NCBI RefSeq assembly: GCF_048320135.1
Contig: NZ_CP182947.1
Span: 4,588,001-4,652,000, forward strand
From: Ideonella_A sakaiensis_A
Lineage (GTDB): Bacteria > Pseudomonadota > Gammaproteobacteria > Burkholderiales > Burkholderiaceae_C
Length of the DNA stretch: 64,000 bases
Reading direction: 5' to 3'
Shown: one piece after another, positions 25,741-35,696 of the stretch
How positions within the stretch are numbered: position 1 is the first letter of the stretch
Layout of the letters: the number at the start of each line of letters is the position of its first letter
Program-made: the position numbers and the translations under genes
Notes under the pieces: model-generated
Database searches by the model: none
What the model saw: only the letters and a program-made list of their open reading frames with translations
What the model was told of the DNA's origin: nothing

Positions 25741-26751
25741 GTGACACTGCTGCTGGCCCCGATGGAGGGGCTGCTCGATTTCAGCCTGCGCGACGTCCTG
25801 ACCCGGGTCGGCGGCGTCGATTGCTGCGTCTCGGAATTTATCCGCGTCAGCGGCACGCTGCTGCCCGAACGTGTCTTCACCCGCATCGTGCCGGAGTTGC
25901 TCGCCGGCGGGAAAACACCGGCCGGCGTGCCGGTTCGCGCCCAGTTGCTCGGGTCGGACCCGGTCTGCCTGGCCGACAACGCCGCGCGGCTGGCCGGACT
26001 GCGTCCGGCCGGCATCGATCTGAATTTCGGCTGTCCGGCGAAGATCGTCAATCGGCACGGTGGCGGCGCCGGCCTGCTCGACGATCCCGAACTGATCGGC
26101 CGCATCGTCGCCGCGGTGCGCCGTGCGGTGCCGCAGCCGATGCCGGTCACCGCAAAGATGCGGCTCGGCGTTCGCGACGGTTCGCGCGCTGTCGACTGCG
26201 CGCTGGCGCTGGCCGGCAATGGCGCCAGCGAAATCGTCGTCCATGCGCGGACCAAACTCGACGGCTACCGCCCGCCGGCCTACTGGGAGCAGATTGCAGC
26301 GGTGCGCGAGGCCGTCACGGTGCCGGTGATCGCCAATGGCGAGATCTGGACCGTCGCCGATGCGCTGCGCTGCCGGGCGGAATCGGGCTGCTCGTCATTG
26401 ATGCTCGGCAGGGGCATCGTCGCCAACCCCGGGCTGGCGCTGGAAATCATTGCAGCGTCAATGGGCTCACGGCAGTCGCAGACCTTGCCGTGGACAGCGA
26501 TGCAGCCGTTGCTGCGTGCCTACTGGCAGATCATCGCCGGCCATGTGGCCGATCGGCACCGGCCCGGTCGCATCAAGCAGTGGCTGCATCTGCTGCGCCG
26601 CCACTATCCGCAGGCGGAGCAAGCCTATGTTGAGGTGCGGACGATCAACGATCCGGCACGCATCGCCGCGGCGCTTGGATTTGTCGATGCCAATGCGCAC
26701 CGTCGGCAGGAAGCCGCGGACTCGATCGACCGCCTGTGTACGGTGGCCTGA
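25741..26751 (+). CDS. dusC: tRNA-dihydrouridine(16) synthase
   Basis: 336 residues from a GTG at 25741, which puts the conserved LLLAPMEGLLDFSLRD at the N terminus as in E. coli DusC. An FMN-dependent TIM barrel reduces uridine 16 of tRNA with NADPH. The catalytic Cys lies in NFGCPAK, and SEFIRV, AKMRLGV, VVHARTK and VIANGEIW complete the FMN and tRNA contacts. The C-terminal helical domain (IKQWLHLLRRHYPQAEQ) is like that of DusC rather than DusA or DusB. A GAGGCGG purine stretch precedes the start. The gene converges on the M23 peptidase with a six-base gap. Confidence 0.9.
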   Translation: MTLLLAPMEGLLDFSLRDVLTRVGGVDCCVSEFIRVSGTLLPERVFTRIVPELLAGGKTPAGVPVRAQLLGSDPVCLADNAARLAGLRPAGIDLNFGCPAKIVNRHGGGAGLLDDPELIGRIVAAVRRAVPQPMPVTAKMRLGVRDGSRAVDCALALAGNGASEIVVHARTKLDGYRPPAYWEQIAAVREAVTVPVIANGEIWTVADALRCRAESGCSSLMLGRGIVANPGLALEIIAASMGSRQSQTLPWTAMQPLLRAYWQIIAGHVADRHRPGRIKQWLHLLRRHYPQAEQAYVEVRTINDPARIAAALGFVDANAHRRQEAADSIDRLCTVA

Positions 26752-26757
26752 TCGCGT

Positions 26758-27651
26758 CTACAGGAACAGCGCCGGATCGACCATCTGCCGGTTCAGGCTG
26801 ACCGACCAGTGCAGGTGCGGGCCGGTGACGCGACCGGTAGCGCCGACGGTCCCGAGGTGTTGGCCGACCGCCAGCCGGTCGCCGACCTTGACCGCAATCG
26901 AATCGAGGTGGCAGAACATCGACAGCAGGCCGCCGCCATGGTCGAGCCAGACCGTATTGCCGTTGAAAAAATAGTCGCCGGTGTCGATCACGCGGCCCGC
27001 CGCCGGTGCGCTGACCGGCGTGCCGACCGGTGCTGCGATGTCCATGCCGCTGTGCGGATTGCGCGGCTGGCCATTGAAGAAGCGGCGCAAGCCGAATGAA
27101 CTGGAACGGCGGCCGGGGGTCGGCACCTGAAAGCGCAGCAGTGCCGGCAGCGGCTCGCTGACCGTTGCGATGACGGTCTGCTGGTGCGCGCGCTCGCGTT
27201 GGTGCCGGGCGAGGTCCCGCGCCGACAGGTCGACCTTGCCTGGCTTCACCGTCAGGCGCTGCTCGGCATAGTCGGCGCGGCCGATCTGGATATCGATGAT
27301 TTCCGCCGCGCGTCCCGGCTGCTCGACCCGCAACGGCACCATCCCCGGTTCGGCCGACAGCGCGATGCCGACGACTGCGGTCCAGCCGAACGGCGACGCG
27401 ACGACCAGCACCGGCACATCGCCGAACCAGGCGCGCGGTTTGTCGGCGGTGCTGCCGATCGTCACGATCGCAATGCCGCCGGGAACGCGACGCTCGGCCG
27501 GCAGGCTGGGCTCGGCCGCCGCCGCGGTCGCCTCGGGGATGGCGAACATGCTGCCGATCAACAGATGGCGGGGCAGGGCGGCGGTCAGTGACATCGCGGC
27601 ACAACGCTGCATCAGCTGGCGGCGGCTTGCGTGGGGGCGGAAATTGGCCAT
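26758..27651 (-). CDS. M23-family metallopeptidase
   Basis: 297 residues from the ATG at 27651. The first 45 residues contain a twin-arginine motif (SRRQLMQ) and an Ala-rich end that could be a Tat or Sec signal; the protein is probably periplasmic. The N-terminal half (about 50-150) is a beta-rich region that begins RRVPGGIAIV and resembles the prodomain found in many betaproteobacterial M23 enzymes. The C-terminal LytM domain has zinc ligands HSGMD (HxxxD) and HLH in GPHLHW, so it is expected to be an active peptidoglycan endopeptidase. It follows ureD by 13 bases, and the junction makes it the last gene of the rfb-ureD transcript. Confidence 0.9.
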   Translation of the reverse strand: MANFRPHASRRQLMQRCAAMSLTAALPRHLLIGSMFAIPEATAAAAEPSLPAERRVPGGIAIVTIGSTADKPRAWFGDVPVLVVASPFGWTAVVGIALSAEPGMVPLRVEQPGRAAEIIDIQIGRADYAEQRLTVKPGKVDLSARDLARHQRERAHQQTVIATVSEPLPALLRFQVPTPGRRSSSFGLRRFFNGQPRNPHSGMDIAAPVGTPVSAPAAGRVIDTGDYFFNGNTVWLDHGGGLLSMFCHLDSIAVKVGDRLAVGQHLGTVGATGRVTGPHLHWSVSLNRQMVDPALFL

Positions 27652-27664
27652 CACCAATCTTGCC

Positions 27665-28495
27665 TCATGTCCGCCAGATCCGTGGTGGATGGGCATCGAG
27701 CTGCCATGCCGACTGCCGCCAGGCGGCGCGGACCTGGCCGAGCAAGGCCAGCACCGGCTCGGCGCGGTGCGCCAGCACGCGCAGCACCACCAGCCTGGCG
27801 TCGGTCGATGTGGCGCCGGCGGTCGCCGCCAGCGGTGACGCCGCGACAAGCTCGCGTGCCTGATCGAGCAGGCGCTCGCGCAGCAACGGGTCGATCGCAT
27901 CGCCGCGGCTGAACCAGACGCAGCCGAGGACGGATCGGCCGGCCCAGCCGAGCGGACCATCGAGCAGCCTGCGGTCGCCGCCGTCGATCAACGCACGTTC
28001 GAGCCAAATGCCGGGCAGTTGAATCTGCTGCCGCATCGAACCGCTGTCGAAGGCTTCGCCGCTGGCCGGCAGACCGAGCGCCAGCGTGTCCCAGCCGATC
28101 ATCTCTGCGCCGGGCGCCAGTTCGAACGACAACTCGTTTTCGGCCCGGGTACCGCGGTGGCAGATGGTTTCGAGCGGCAGCCATTCGAGGCGCGCCGTTG
28201 CCTCGAGCCTGGCCCGCACCGCCTGCCGTGCGACATCGCCGCCGCTGCGGTAGAACCGTGTCGCGCCGGGAGTCGTCAGCACGACATGGCTGCCCGCGCG
28301 CAGGCCGATCTCGAGTTCGAGTACGTCGCCATGGACCAGTCCGCCCGGCGGATGGACCAGTACCTGATGGCAGACCGCCGGACCTTCTGGATAGAGGCTG
28401 GCCAGCACCCGCATCGGGCCGTGGTGCCGGCTGCGCGAGACGGTCGTGCCGGCGTGCTGCTCGTAGCTCAGCGCGAGCCGGCCGTGCCAGCCCAT
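27665..28495 (-). CDS. ureD: Urease accessory protein UreD (UreH)
   Basis: 276 residues from the ATG at 28495. The sequence LYPEGPAVCHQVLVHPPGG is followed by GDVLELEIGLRAGSHVVLTT and PGATRFYRS, the conserved core of UreD, the scaffold that binds apo-urease and recruits UreF-UreG for nickel insertion. The rest (LEWLPLETI, GWDTLALGLPASGE, LERALIDGGD) also matches. The ATG overlaps the rfbC stop (TGATG), so it is translated with the rhamnose genes. No urease structural gene is adjacent, and ureEFG lie 34 kb away, which is not the usual contiguous cluster. Confidence 0.9.
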   Translation of the reverse strand: MGWHGRLALSYEQHAGTTVSRSRHHGPMRVLASLYPEGPAVCHQVLVHPPGGLVHGDVLELEIGLRAGSHVVLTTPGATRFYRSGGDVARQAVRARLEATARLEWLPLETICHRGTRAENELSFELAPGAEMIGWDTLALGLPASGEAFDSGSMRQQIQLPGIWLERALIDGGDRRLLDGPLGWAGRSVLGCVWFSRGDAIDPLLRERLLDQARELVAASPLAATAGATSTDARLVVLRVLAHRAEPVLALLGQVRAAWRQSAWQLDAHPPRIWRT

Positions 28496-29051
28496 CAGCC
28501 GCGCGGCAGTTCGGCCAGCGTCGGTGCGGCTGCGTCCTTCGCCGACAGTGTCGGCGCCGCGCCGTTCAGTGCGTCCAGCGGCCAGGCAATCGCCAGCGCC
28601 GGATCGTCCCAGCGCACCGCGCCTTCGGCCGCCGGCGCGTAATAGTCGGTTGTCTTGTAGAGAAAATCGGCGCTGTCGCTGGTCACCAGAAAACCATGCG
28701 CGAGGCCGGCCGGAATCCACAGTTGCCGGTGGTTGCTGCCGGACAGCTCGATACCTTCCCATCGGCCGAAGGTCGGGCTGTCGGGCCGGATATCGAGCGC
28801 GACGTCGAAGACGCTGCCCTGCGTGACGCGGACCAGCTTGCCCTGGGCATGCGGCGGACGCTGGAAGTGCAGGCCGCGCAGCACGCCGCGTGCCGAGCGC
28901 GAATGGTTGTCCTGCACGAAGCTGATGCGCTCGCCGACCGCATCGTCGAAGACCTTCTGGTTGAAACTCTCCATGAAAAAGCCGCGTTCGTCGCCGAAGA
29001 CCTTCGGCTCGAAAATCAGCACACCGGCGATCGAGGTGGGGATGACCTTCA

Positions 29052-29052
<1 letters not shown>
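28495..29052 (-). CDS. rfbC: dTDP-4-dehydrorhamnose 3,5-epimerase
   Basis: 185 residues from the ATG at 29052, overlapping the rfbA stop (TGATG). The cupin-like RmlC fold begins MKVIPTSIAGVLIFEPKVFGDERGFFMESFN. The catalytic His is in GLHFQ, and the Tyr/Asp pair in KTTDYYAP is present. It epimerises C3 and C5 of dTDP-4-keto-6-deoxyglucose, the third step to dTDP-L-rhamnose for O-antigen or other rhamnans. The length is normal. The last codon overlaps the ureD start. Confidence 0.95.
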
Positions 29053-29933
<881 letters not shown>

Positions 29934-29967
29934 GAGGATTCCGTCAGAGAGGGGTCGGTGCCGCGGC

Positions 29968-30864
29968 TCATTGGCCGAGCACTTCGGTCAGCATGCGATC
30001 AACGCCGATGCGCCAGTCGGGCAGCGTGACGCCGAAGGTTTCGCGCAGCCGGGAAGTATCGAGCCGTGAATTGTTCGGGCGCCGAGCCGGCGTCGGGAAT
30101 GCGCTGCTCGGCACCGCAGCAATCGCATCGGCCGCGACCTTGACCGGCTGACCGGCGTGGCGGGCGAAATCGATCACATGGCTGGCATAACCGTGCCAGC
30201 TGGTTTCGCCGGCCGCCGCCGCATGGTAGGTGCCGGAGATCTCTGGCCGCTGCAATGCGGTGCGCAGCGCGTGGGCACTCAGATCGGCCAGCAGTTCGGC
30301 GCCGGTCGGTGCACCGATCTGGTCGTCGATCACGCTGAGCCGGTCGCGCTCGGCGGCCAGCCGCAGCATCGTCTTCGCAAAATTGCCGCCGCGCGCCGCA
30401 TAGACCCAGCTGGTGCGCAGAATCAGATGCCGGCAGCCGCTGGCGCGGATCGCCTGCTCGCCTTCGAGCTTGGTCTGCCCGTAGACGCTCAGTGGCCCGG
30501 TTGGCGAATCCTCGCGCCATGGCGCGCTTCCGCTGCCGTCGAACACATAGTCGGTGCTGTAGTGCAGCAGCCAGGCACCAATCGCCGCTGCTTCGCGGGC
30601 CAGCACGCCGGGTGCGGTGGCATTGATCGAGCGAGCGAGGTCGGGCTCGCTTTCGGCCTTGTCGACCGCGGTATGGGCGGCGGCATTGACGATGATCTGC
30701 GGTGCAATCGCGTTGACGGTGGCGCTGAGCGATTCGGGTCTGGAGAAATCGGCGCTGAAGTCCGTGCTGTCGAAATCGAGCGCGACCAGCTCGCCCAATG
30801 TGGCCAATGACCGTTGCAGTTCCCAGCCGACCTGGCCGCCTTTGCCGAGCAGCAGGATCTTCAT
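29968..30864 (-). CDS. rfbD: dTDP-4-dehydrorhamnose reductase
   Basis: 298 residues from the ATG at 30864, overlapping the rfbB stop (ATGA). The Rossmann motif LLLGKGGQVGWEL is at residues 4-16. The extended-SDR features are VNAAAHTAVDKAE, the STDYVFDG strand, and the active-site Tyr/Lys of VYGQTKLEGE. It reduces the C4 keto group with NADPH to give dTDP-L-rhamnose. The length and the N-terminal MKILLLGKGGQVG match other RmlD proteins. Confidence 0.95.
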   Translation of the reverse strand: MKILLLGKGGQVGWELQRSLATLGELVALDFDSTDFSADFSRPESLSATVNAIAPQIIVNAAAHTAVDKAESEPDLARSINATAPGVLAREAAAIGAWLLHYSTDYVFDGSGSAPWREDSPTGPLSVYGQTKLEGEQAIRASGCRHLILRTSWVYAARGGNFAKTMLRLAAERDRLSVIDDQIGAPTGAELLADLSAHALRTALQRPEISGTYHAAAAGETSWHGYASHVIDFARHAGQPVKVAADAIAAVPSSAFPTPARRPNNSRLDTSRLRETFGVTLPDWRIGVDRMLTEVLGQ

Positions 30865-31928
30865 GCGGCGTTCCGGTCGGCGTAGTTGCGGTCCAGCCAC
30901 TCGCGGTAGGCGCCGCTCTGCACCCGCGCGACCCAGTCGCCGTGTTCGAGGTACCAGTTGACCGTCTTGCGGATGCCGGTCTCGAAGGTTTCGGCCGGTT
31001 TCCAGCCGAGTTCGCGCTCGAGCTTGCGCGCATCGATCGCATAACGCCGGTCGTGGCCGGGGCGGTCGGTGACGTAGCTGATCAGACGCTCGTAGCTGCC
31101 GGCCGGGTCGGGTTTCAGCTCGTCGAGCAGCGCGCAGACCGTCTTGACGATCTCGATATTCGGTTTTTCGTTCCAGCCGCCGATGTTGTAGGTTTCGCCG
31201 ACGCGGCCACGCGCCAGCACCTCGCGGATCGCCGCGCAATGGTCCTTCACGTACAACCAGTCGCGCACCTGCTGGCCGTCGCCGTAGACCGGCAGCGGCT
31301 TGCCGGCCAGCGCATTGACGATCATCAGCGGGATCAGTTTTTCCGGGAAATGGAAGGGGCCGTAGTTGTTGCTGCAATTGGTCGTCAGCACCGGCAGGCC
31401 GTAGGTATGGTGCCAGGCGCGGACCAGGTGGTCGCTGGCCGCCTTCGATGCCGAATACGGGCTGTTCGGCTGGTACAGATGGGTTTCGGTGAACGGCGGA
31501 TCGTCGCGGCCGAGCGATCCGTAAACCTCGTCGGTCGAGACGTGGTGAAAGCGGAACGCCTTCTTGTCCGCCTCACCCAGCGAGCTCCAGAAGCCGCGGG
31601 CCGCCTCGAGCAGCGTGAACGTGCCCTGCACATTGGTCTGGATGAATTCGCCGGGGCCGTGAATGCTGCGGTCGACGTGGCTTTCGGCTGCGAAATGGAC
31701 CACCGCGCGCGGGCGATGTTCGGCAAAAAGCCGATCGAGCAGATTGCGGTCGGTGATGTCGCCGTGCACGAAGTGATGGCGTGGGTCGCCATCGAGGGAG
31801 GCCAGGCTTTCGCGGTTGCCGGCGTAGGTCAGCGCGTCGAGGTTGACGACCGCTTCATCACAAGACGCCAGCCAGTCGAGAACAAAATTGGCGCCGATGA
31901 AGCCGGCGCCGCCTGTGACGAGGATCAT
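30861..31928 (-). CDS. rfbB: dTDP-glucose 4,6-dehydratase
   Basis: 355 residues. The NAD-binding motif VTGGAGFIGANFVLDWL at residues 4-20 starts an extended SDR. FAAESHVDRSIHGP, STDEVYGSLG (catalytic Asp-Glu region) and PYSASKAASDHLV (Tyr and Lys) follow. VLTTNCSNNYGPFHFPEKLIPLMI is the RmlB signature. It converts dTDP-glucose to the 4-keto-6-deoxy sugar. It is the first gene of the leftward transcript rfbB-rfbD-rfbA-rfbC-ureD-M23 peptidase, and its promoter should lie in the 143 bases before the divergent helicase gene. Confidence 0.96.
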   Translation of the reverse strand: MILVTGGAGFIGANFVLDWLASCDEAVVNLDALTYAGNRESLASLDGDPRHHFVHGDITDRNLLDRLFAEHRPRAVVHFAAESHVDRSIHGPGEFIQTNVQGTFTLLEAARGFWSSLGEADKKAFRFHHVSTDEVYGSLGRDDPPFTETHLYQPNSPYSASKAASDHLVRAWHHTYGLPVLTTNCSNNYGPFHFPEKLIPLMIVNALAGKPLPVYGDGQQVRDWLYVKDHCAAIREVLARGRVGETYNIGGWNEKPNIEIVKTVCALLDELKPDPAGSYERLISYVTDRPGHDRRYAIDARKLERELGWKPAETFETGIRKTVNWYLEHGDWVARVQSGAYREWLDRNYADRNAA

Positions 31929-32071
31929 GGAAAGCCTTGAATGCCAGAAAGTGGAGCAAACCGGCCTCGAAATCTCCGGAAAGCGACGTTCCGGTGGATT
32001 TTAGGTGGCAAATACCAGGGCGATCGGCCGATCAACCGGCTGGAAAATGCCCCAGGCGCGATAATCGCCGG

Positions 32072-33547
32072 ATGATTGAAGCTACACAAATGGTCGAAGG
32101 CGCTTCGCCGGAGACCGCGGCAACCGCTCCTGCACCTGCCCGATTCGATACCCTCCCGCTTGACCCGAAGCTGCTGCGTGCAGTCGCCGAATCGGGTTAT
32201 CTGATGATGACGCCGATCCAGGCGAAGGCGATTCCGGTCGTGCTGGCCGGCCGCGATGTGATGGGCGCCGCGCAGACCGGCACCGGCAAGACCGCGGCAT
32301 TTTCGATTCCGCTATTGCAGAAGATGCTGCGCCACGAGACATCGAGTGTCTCGCCGGCCCGCCATCCGGTGCGTGCGCTGGTGATCGCGCCGACGCGTGA
32401 GCTTGCCGACCAGGTCGCGAACAACGTCAAGACCTATTCGAAACATACCAAGCTGCGCGCTGCAGTGGTATTCGGCGGCATCGACATGAAGCCGCAGACG
32501 GCCGAACTGAAGGCCGGTGTCGAGGTGCTGATCGCGACGCCGGGCCGGCTGCTCGACCACATCGAGGCAAAGAACTGCGTGCTGAACCAGGTCGAATATG
32601 TGGTCCTCGACGAGGCCGACCGCATGCTCGATATCGGCTTTCTGCCCGATCTGCAGCGCATCCTCAGCTACCTGCCCAAGCAGCGCCAGACGCTGTTGTT
32701 CTCGGCGACTTTCTCGCCGGAAATCAAGCGGCTGGCAGAAAGTTATCTGCAGGACCCGGTGCTGGTCGAGGTGGCGCGGCCGAATGCGACCGCGACCAAC
32801 GTCGAGCAGCGTTTCTACAGTGTCAGCTCCGACGACAAGCGCGCCGCGGTGCTGAAACTGATCAAGGAGCGCGGGCTGACGCAGGCGCTGGTGTTTGTCA
32901 ATTCGAAGCTCGGCTGTGCGCGGCTGGCGCGAACCTTCGAGCGCGACGGTTTGCGCACGACCGCGCTGCATGGCGACAAGTCGCAGGACGAGCGGCTGAA
33001 GGCGCTCGATGCATTCAAGGCCGGCTCGGTCGACGTGATGGTTGCGACCGACGTCGCGGCGCGCGGCCTCGATATTGCGGATCTGCCGGCGGTATTCAAT
33101 TTCGATGTGCCGTTCAATGCCGAGGACTATGTGCACCGCATCGGCAGAACCGGCCGCGCCGGTGCCTCCGGCCTCGCGGTGACGCTGGTCACGCGCGACG
33201 ACACCCGGCTGATGGCCGATATCGAGAAGCTGATCAAGAAGAAGATCGAACTCGAGCCGCTCGAACTCGATGACTCGCCGCCGCCGCGGCGCGAGCGGTT
33301 CCGCCGCGACACGCCGGCCGATGCCGGCCAGGCAGCGCCGCGCAGTGCGCCGGCAGCGGCGCCCCGCGCCTCGCGCGACCCGTTTTTCGACAAGCCCTAC
33401 GAGGCCTCGGCCGACGCCCGGCCGAGCTGGGACCGGCCGGCGGCGCCGGTGGCGCGCAGCGTGTCGGCAAATATCAAGCCGAAAAAGAAGATCGCGGCGC
33501 TGTTCGGCGGCAAGCCGGCGGCCGAGTCAACTTCCGGCCAGCAGTGA
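32072..33547 (+). CDS. DEAD-box ATP-dependent RNA helicase (RhlE-like)
   Basis: 491 residues from the ATG at 32072. The conserved helicase motifs appear in order: Q motif before TPIQAKAI, motif I AQTGTGKT, Ia PTRELADQV, Ib TPGRLLDH, II DEAD, III SAT, V ATDVAARGLDI and VI HRIGRTGRAG. The C-terminal tail (about 395-491) is basic and Pro/Ala/Arg-rich, ending in SANIKPKKKIAALFGGKPA. This tail matches RhlE-type helicases that act in rRNA maturation and cold adaptation. No strong ribosome site precedes the start. The stop overlaps the convergent methylase gene by 21 bases. Confidence 0.92.
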   Translation: MIEATQMVEGASPETAATAPAPARFDTLPLDPKLLRAVAESGYLMMTPIQAKAIPVVLAGRDVMGAAQTGTGKTAAFSIPLLQKMLRHETSSVSPARHPVRALVIAPTRELADQVANNVKTYSKHTKLRAAVVFGGIDMKPQTAELKAGVEVLIATPGRLLDHIEAKNCVLNQVEYVVLDEADRMLDIGFLPDLQRILSYLPKQRQTLLFSATFSPEIKRLAESYLQDPVLVEVARPNATATNVEQRFYSVSSDDKRAAVLKLIKERGLTQALVFVNSKLGCARLARTFERDGLRTTALHGDKSQDERLKALDAFKAGSVDVMVATDVAARGLDIADLPAVFNFDVPFNAEDYVHRIGRTGRAGASGLAVTLVTRDDTRLMADIEKLIKKKIELEPLELDDSPPPRRERFRRDTPADAGQAAPRSAPAAAPRASRDPFFDKPYEASADARPSWDRPAAPVARSVSANIKPKKKIAALFGGKPAAESTSGQQ

Positions 33548-34315
33548 AAAAACCGCCGGCATGTCGGCCGGCAAGGTCCAGTCGCGTTGCCGCCACGTCG
33601 CGACGCTGGCGCTGCGGCTGAATCCGCCCGGCATGCTGAGCCCGCAGCTGACGGCCAGCCGCGTCGTCGGCTGCAGCGCCGCCAGCAGCGCCGCCAACAG
33701 CGCCTGATTGCGATACGGTGTCTCGATCATCAGCTGGCTCTGGCCGGCGCGGCGCGATGCCGCCTCGAGTTCGCGGATGCGTGCCGTCCGCTCGGTGGCC
33801 GCGACCGGCAGGTAGCCGACGAACGCGAAATGCTGGCCCTGCATTCCGCTGGCTGCCAGCGCCAGCAGCAGTGAACTGGCGCCGGGCAGGGCGACCACCT
33901 CGATGCCTTTGTCATGGGCGGCCTGTACCAGGCCGGCGCCAGGGTCGGCCACTGCAGGCAGGCCGGCTTCGGACAGCAGCCCGAGATCACGCCCCGCCAA
34001 CGCCGGCGCCAGCAGTTCGTTCCAGCGTTCGCCGCTGATGGCGGCACGCGCCGGGCCGCCTTTTTGCGGGCGCGGCATTTCGACGATGGCCAGCGATTGC
34101 AGCGGCGTCGCCAGCGGCACCAGCGCGTCGACACGTTTCAGCAGCGCCCGCGTCGTCTTCGCGTTTTCACAGACCCAGCAGGTGAGTGTGCTGGCAATTC
34201 GGATCACGCCGATCGGCAGCAGTTCCTCGAGCGGCAGCCGCGGCTGGTTGTCGGCCAGCCCGAAGTCCAGCGTGTTGGGCATCAGGTAGAGCCGGCCATG
34301 AGGTGTCGCGCTCAC
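33527..34315 (-). CDS. SAM-dependent methyltransferase, tetrapyrrole methylase family
   Basis: 262 residues from a GTG at 34315 that overlaps the maf stop (GTGA); an ATG at 34282 would give a protein 11 residues shorter. It begins GRLYLMPNTLDFG, then has PARAAISGERW. LLSEAGLPAVADPGAGLVQAAHDKGIEVVALPGASSLLLALAASGMQGQ is the SAM and substrate pocket typical of the RsmI/tetrapyrrole methylase fold. This subfamily is related to RsmI, which methylates 16S rRNA C1402, but the canonical RsmI start is missing and it may be a separate orthologue group. It pairs with maf in one transcript. Confidence 0.8.
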   Translation of the reverse strand: MSATPHGRLYLMPNTLDFGLADNQPRLPLEELLPIGVIRIASTLTCWVCENAKTTRALLKRVDALVPLATPLQSLAIVEMPRPQKGGPARAAISGERWNELLAPALAGRDLGLLSEAGLPAVADPGAGLVQAAHDKGIEVVALPGASSLLLALAASGMQGQHFAFVGYLPVAATERTARIRELEAASRRAGQSQLMIETPYRNQALLAALLAALQPTTRLAVSCGLSMPGGFSRSASVATWRQRDWTLPADMPAVFSLLAGS

Positions 34316-34923
34316 CGGCCGCCTCCGGCATCGCTGGCCAGCGGATCGATGCCTGCCTCACGCAGCAGTGCCGCAGTGCGGATCATCGGCAGCCCGACCA
34401 GCGCCGTGGCATCGGCGGAGCGGATCGCCGTCATCAGCGTGATGCCGAGCCCCTCGCATTTGGCGCTGCCGGCGCAATCGTAGGCCGGCTCGAGTTGCAG
34501 ATAACGCTCGATCTCGGCATCGCCCAGGTCGCGCATCGTCACCTCGACCGGCTCGACCGCGCTGCGCTCGAAGCCGCTCGCCCGGCAGACGACCGCAACG
34601 GCGGTCTCGAACAGGATGGTCTGGCCACGCATCAAACGCAGCTGTTCGACTGCGCGTGCGTGGTTGCCGGGTTTGCCGAGTGTTCTGCCGTTGACCGTCG
34701 CGACCTGGTCGGAGCCGATCACGACCGCATCCGGGTGCTGCGTGGCAACGGCATGCGCTTTTGCCAGCGCCAGCCGCAGAGCCAGCGCGCTGCCGTGCTC
34801 GCCGGGCCCGGCGGTTTCGTCGACGTCGGGCGCGACGACATCGAACGGCAGTTGCAGCCTCGTCAGCAGTTCGCGCCGGTAGGCCGAGGTCGAGGCAAGG
34901 ATCAGGGTTCGGGGATGGGCCAT
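34312..34923 (-). CDS. yceF: Maf/YceF-family nucleotide pyrophosphatase
   Basis: 203 residues from the ATG at 34923. The Maf motif LILASTSAYRRELLTRLQLPFDVVAPDVDET holds the nucleotide, and IGSDQVATVNGRTLGKP with the acidic DCAGSAKCEGLGI segment forms the metal and base site. The spacing and the SAKCEG motif are those of the YceF group, which hydrolyses m7GTP and related modified nucleotides, keeping them out of nucleic acids. It directly precedes the methyltransferase in the same transcript, and is divergent from yceD, as in E. coli. Confidence 0.9.
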   Translation of the reverse strand: MAHPRTLILASTSAYRRELLTRLQLPFDVVAPDVDETAGPGEHGSALALRLALAKAHAVATQHPDAVVIGSDQVATVNGRTLGKPGNHARAVEQLRLMRGQTILFETAVAVVCRASGFERSAVEPVEVTMRDLGDAEIERYLQLEPAYDCAGSAKCEGLGITLMTAIRSADATALVGLPMIRTAALLREAGIDPLASDAGGGR

Positions 34924-35008
34924 TCCCGATTGTCCAACAGCCTCGCCGGCGGCATCGGCATCGTGGCAGGCCGCCGCCCGGCCGGGATGTCTCACCTACA
35001 CTGCAACG

Positions 35009-35575
35009 ATGCGAGAAAGACCCTTCAACCCCTCCCGCCTCGATGTCCGCAGCTTTGCCGACCGTGCTGCGGCCCTCGAAGGCGACATGCCGATCCGCGA
35101 TCTCGAGCGGCTGGTCGCGAGCACCCATCCGGAAAGCCCGCCTGCCGCCGATGAACTCGTCCATTGGCAGGCCTCCGGCGAGATGCGGTCCGCACCCGGC
35201 GGCGACAAACAGCCGTGGCTGCTGCTACAGGCCAGTGGCCGGGTGCGTCTGACCTGTCAGCGCTGCCTGCAGGCGGTCGAGCATGCAATGCAGATCGATC
35301 ACGAATACCGGTTTGTCGCCGACGAGTCGACCGCCGCTGCGCTGGACATCGAATCGGACGAGGATGTGCTCGTCGAATCGCGCTCGTTCGATCTGCCGGC
35401 GCTGATCGAGGACGAGCTGCTGCTGTCGTTGCCGCTGGTGCCGCGCCACGAAGGCAGCTGTCCGCGGCCGCTGCAGGCGCCGCCGGACCCGGTGGCCGCG
35501 GCGATCGAACTGGCGCCGCCAGAAAAGCCGTTTGCGGTACTGGCGCGGTTGAAAGCCCGCAAGCCGGAGAATTGA
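35009..35575 (+). CDS. yceD: YceD/DUF177 23S rRNA accumulation protein
   Basis: 188 residues from the ATG at 35009. The DUF177 core contains a WLLLQASGRVRLTCQRCLQAVEHAMQID segment with the conserved CxxC (CQRC). An acidic stretch (VADESTAAALDIESDEDVLVESRSFDL) and EDELLLSLPLVPRHEG follow. It lies directly before rpmF, the usual arrangement; in E. coli YceD aids 23S rRNA accumulation and is linked to ribosomal protein L32. A probable promoter for rpmF starts at its stop codon. Confidence 0.9.
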   Translation: MRERPFNPSRLDVRSFADRAAALEGDMPIRDLERLVASTHPESPPAADELVHWQASGEMRSAPGGDKQPWLLLQASGRVRLTCQRCLQAVEHAMQIDHEYRFVADESTAAALDIESDEDVLVESRSFDLPALIEDELLLSLPLVPRHEGSCPRPLQAPPDPVAAAIELAPPEKPFAVLARLKARKPEN

Positions 35576-35602
35576 AGCGGCTGCGCCGAGACATGCTAGA
35601 AT
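35572..35602 (+). promoter_or_regulatory. Candidate rpmF promoter
   Basis: TTGAAG (35572-35577) and TAGAAT (35597-35602) are separated by 19 bases, in the gap after yceD. The spacing is long by two bases but the -10 is strong; it would start a transcript with a leader of about 85 bases before rpmF. Confidence 0.4.
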
Positions 35603-35696
35603 CACAGGCTTTTCAAAGTGCAGATCGGCCTATGGTGGCCGGCTTTGCACCGCTTGCCTCGGCGATGATGTCCGGGAGCAATTCCAGGAGAAACCC

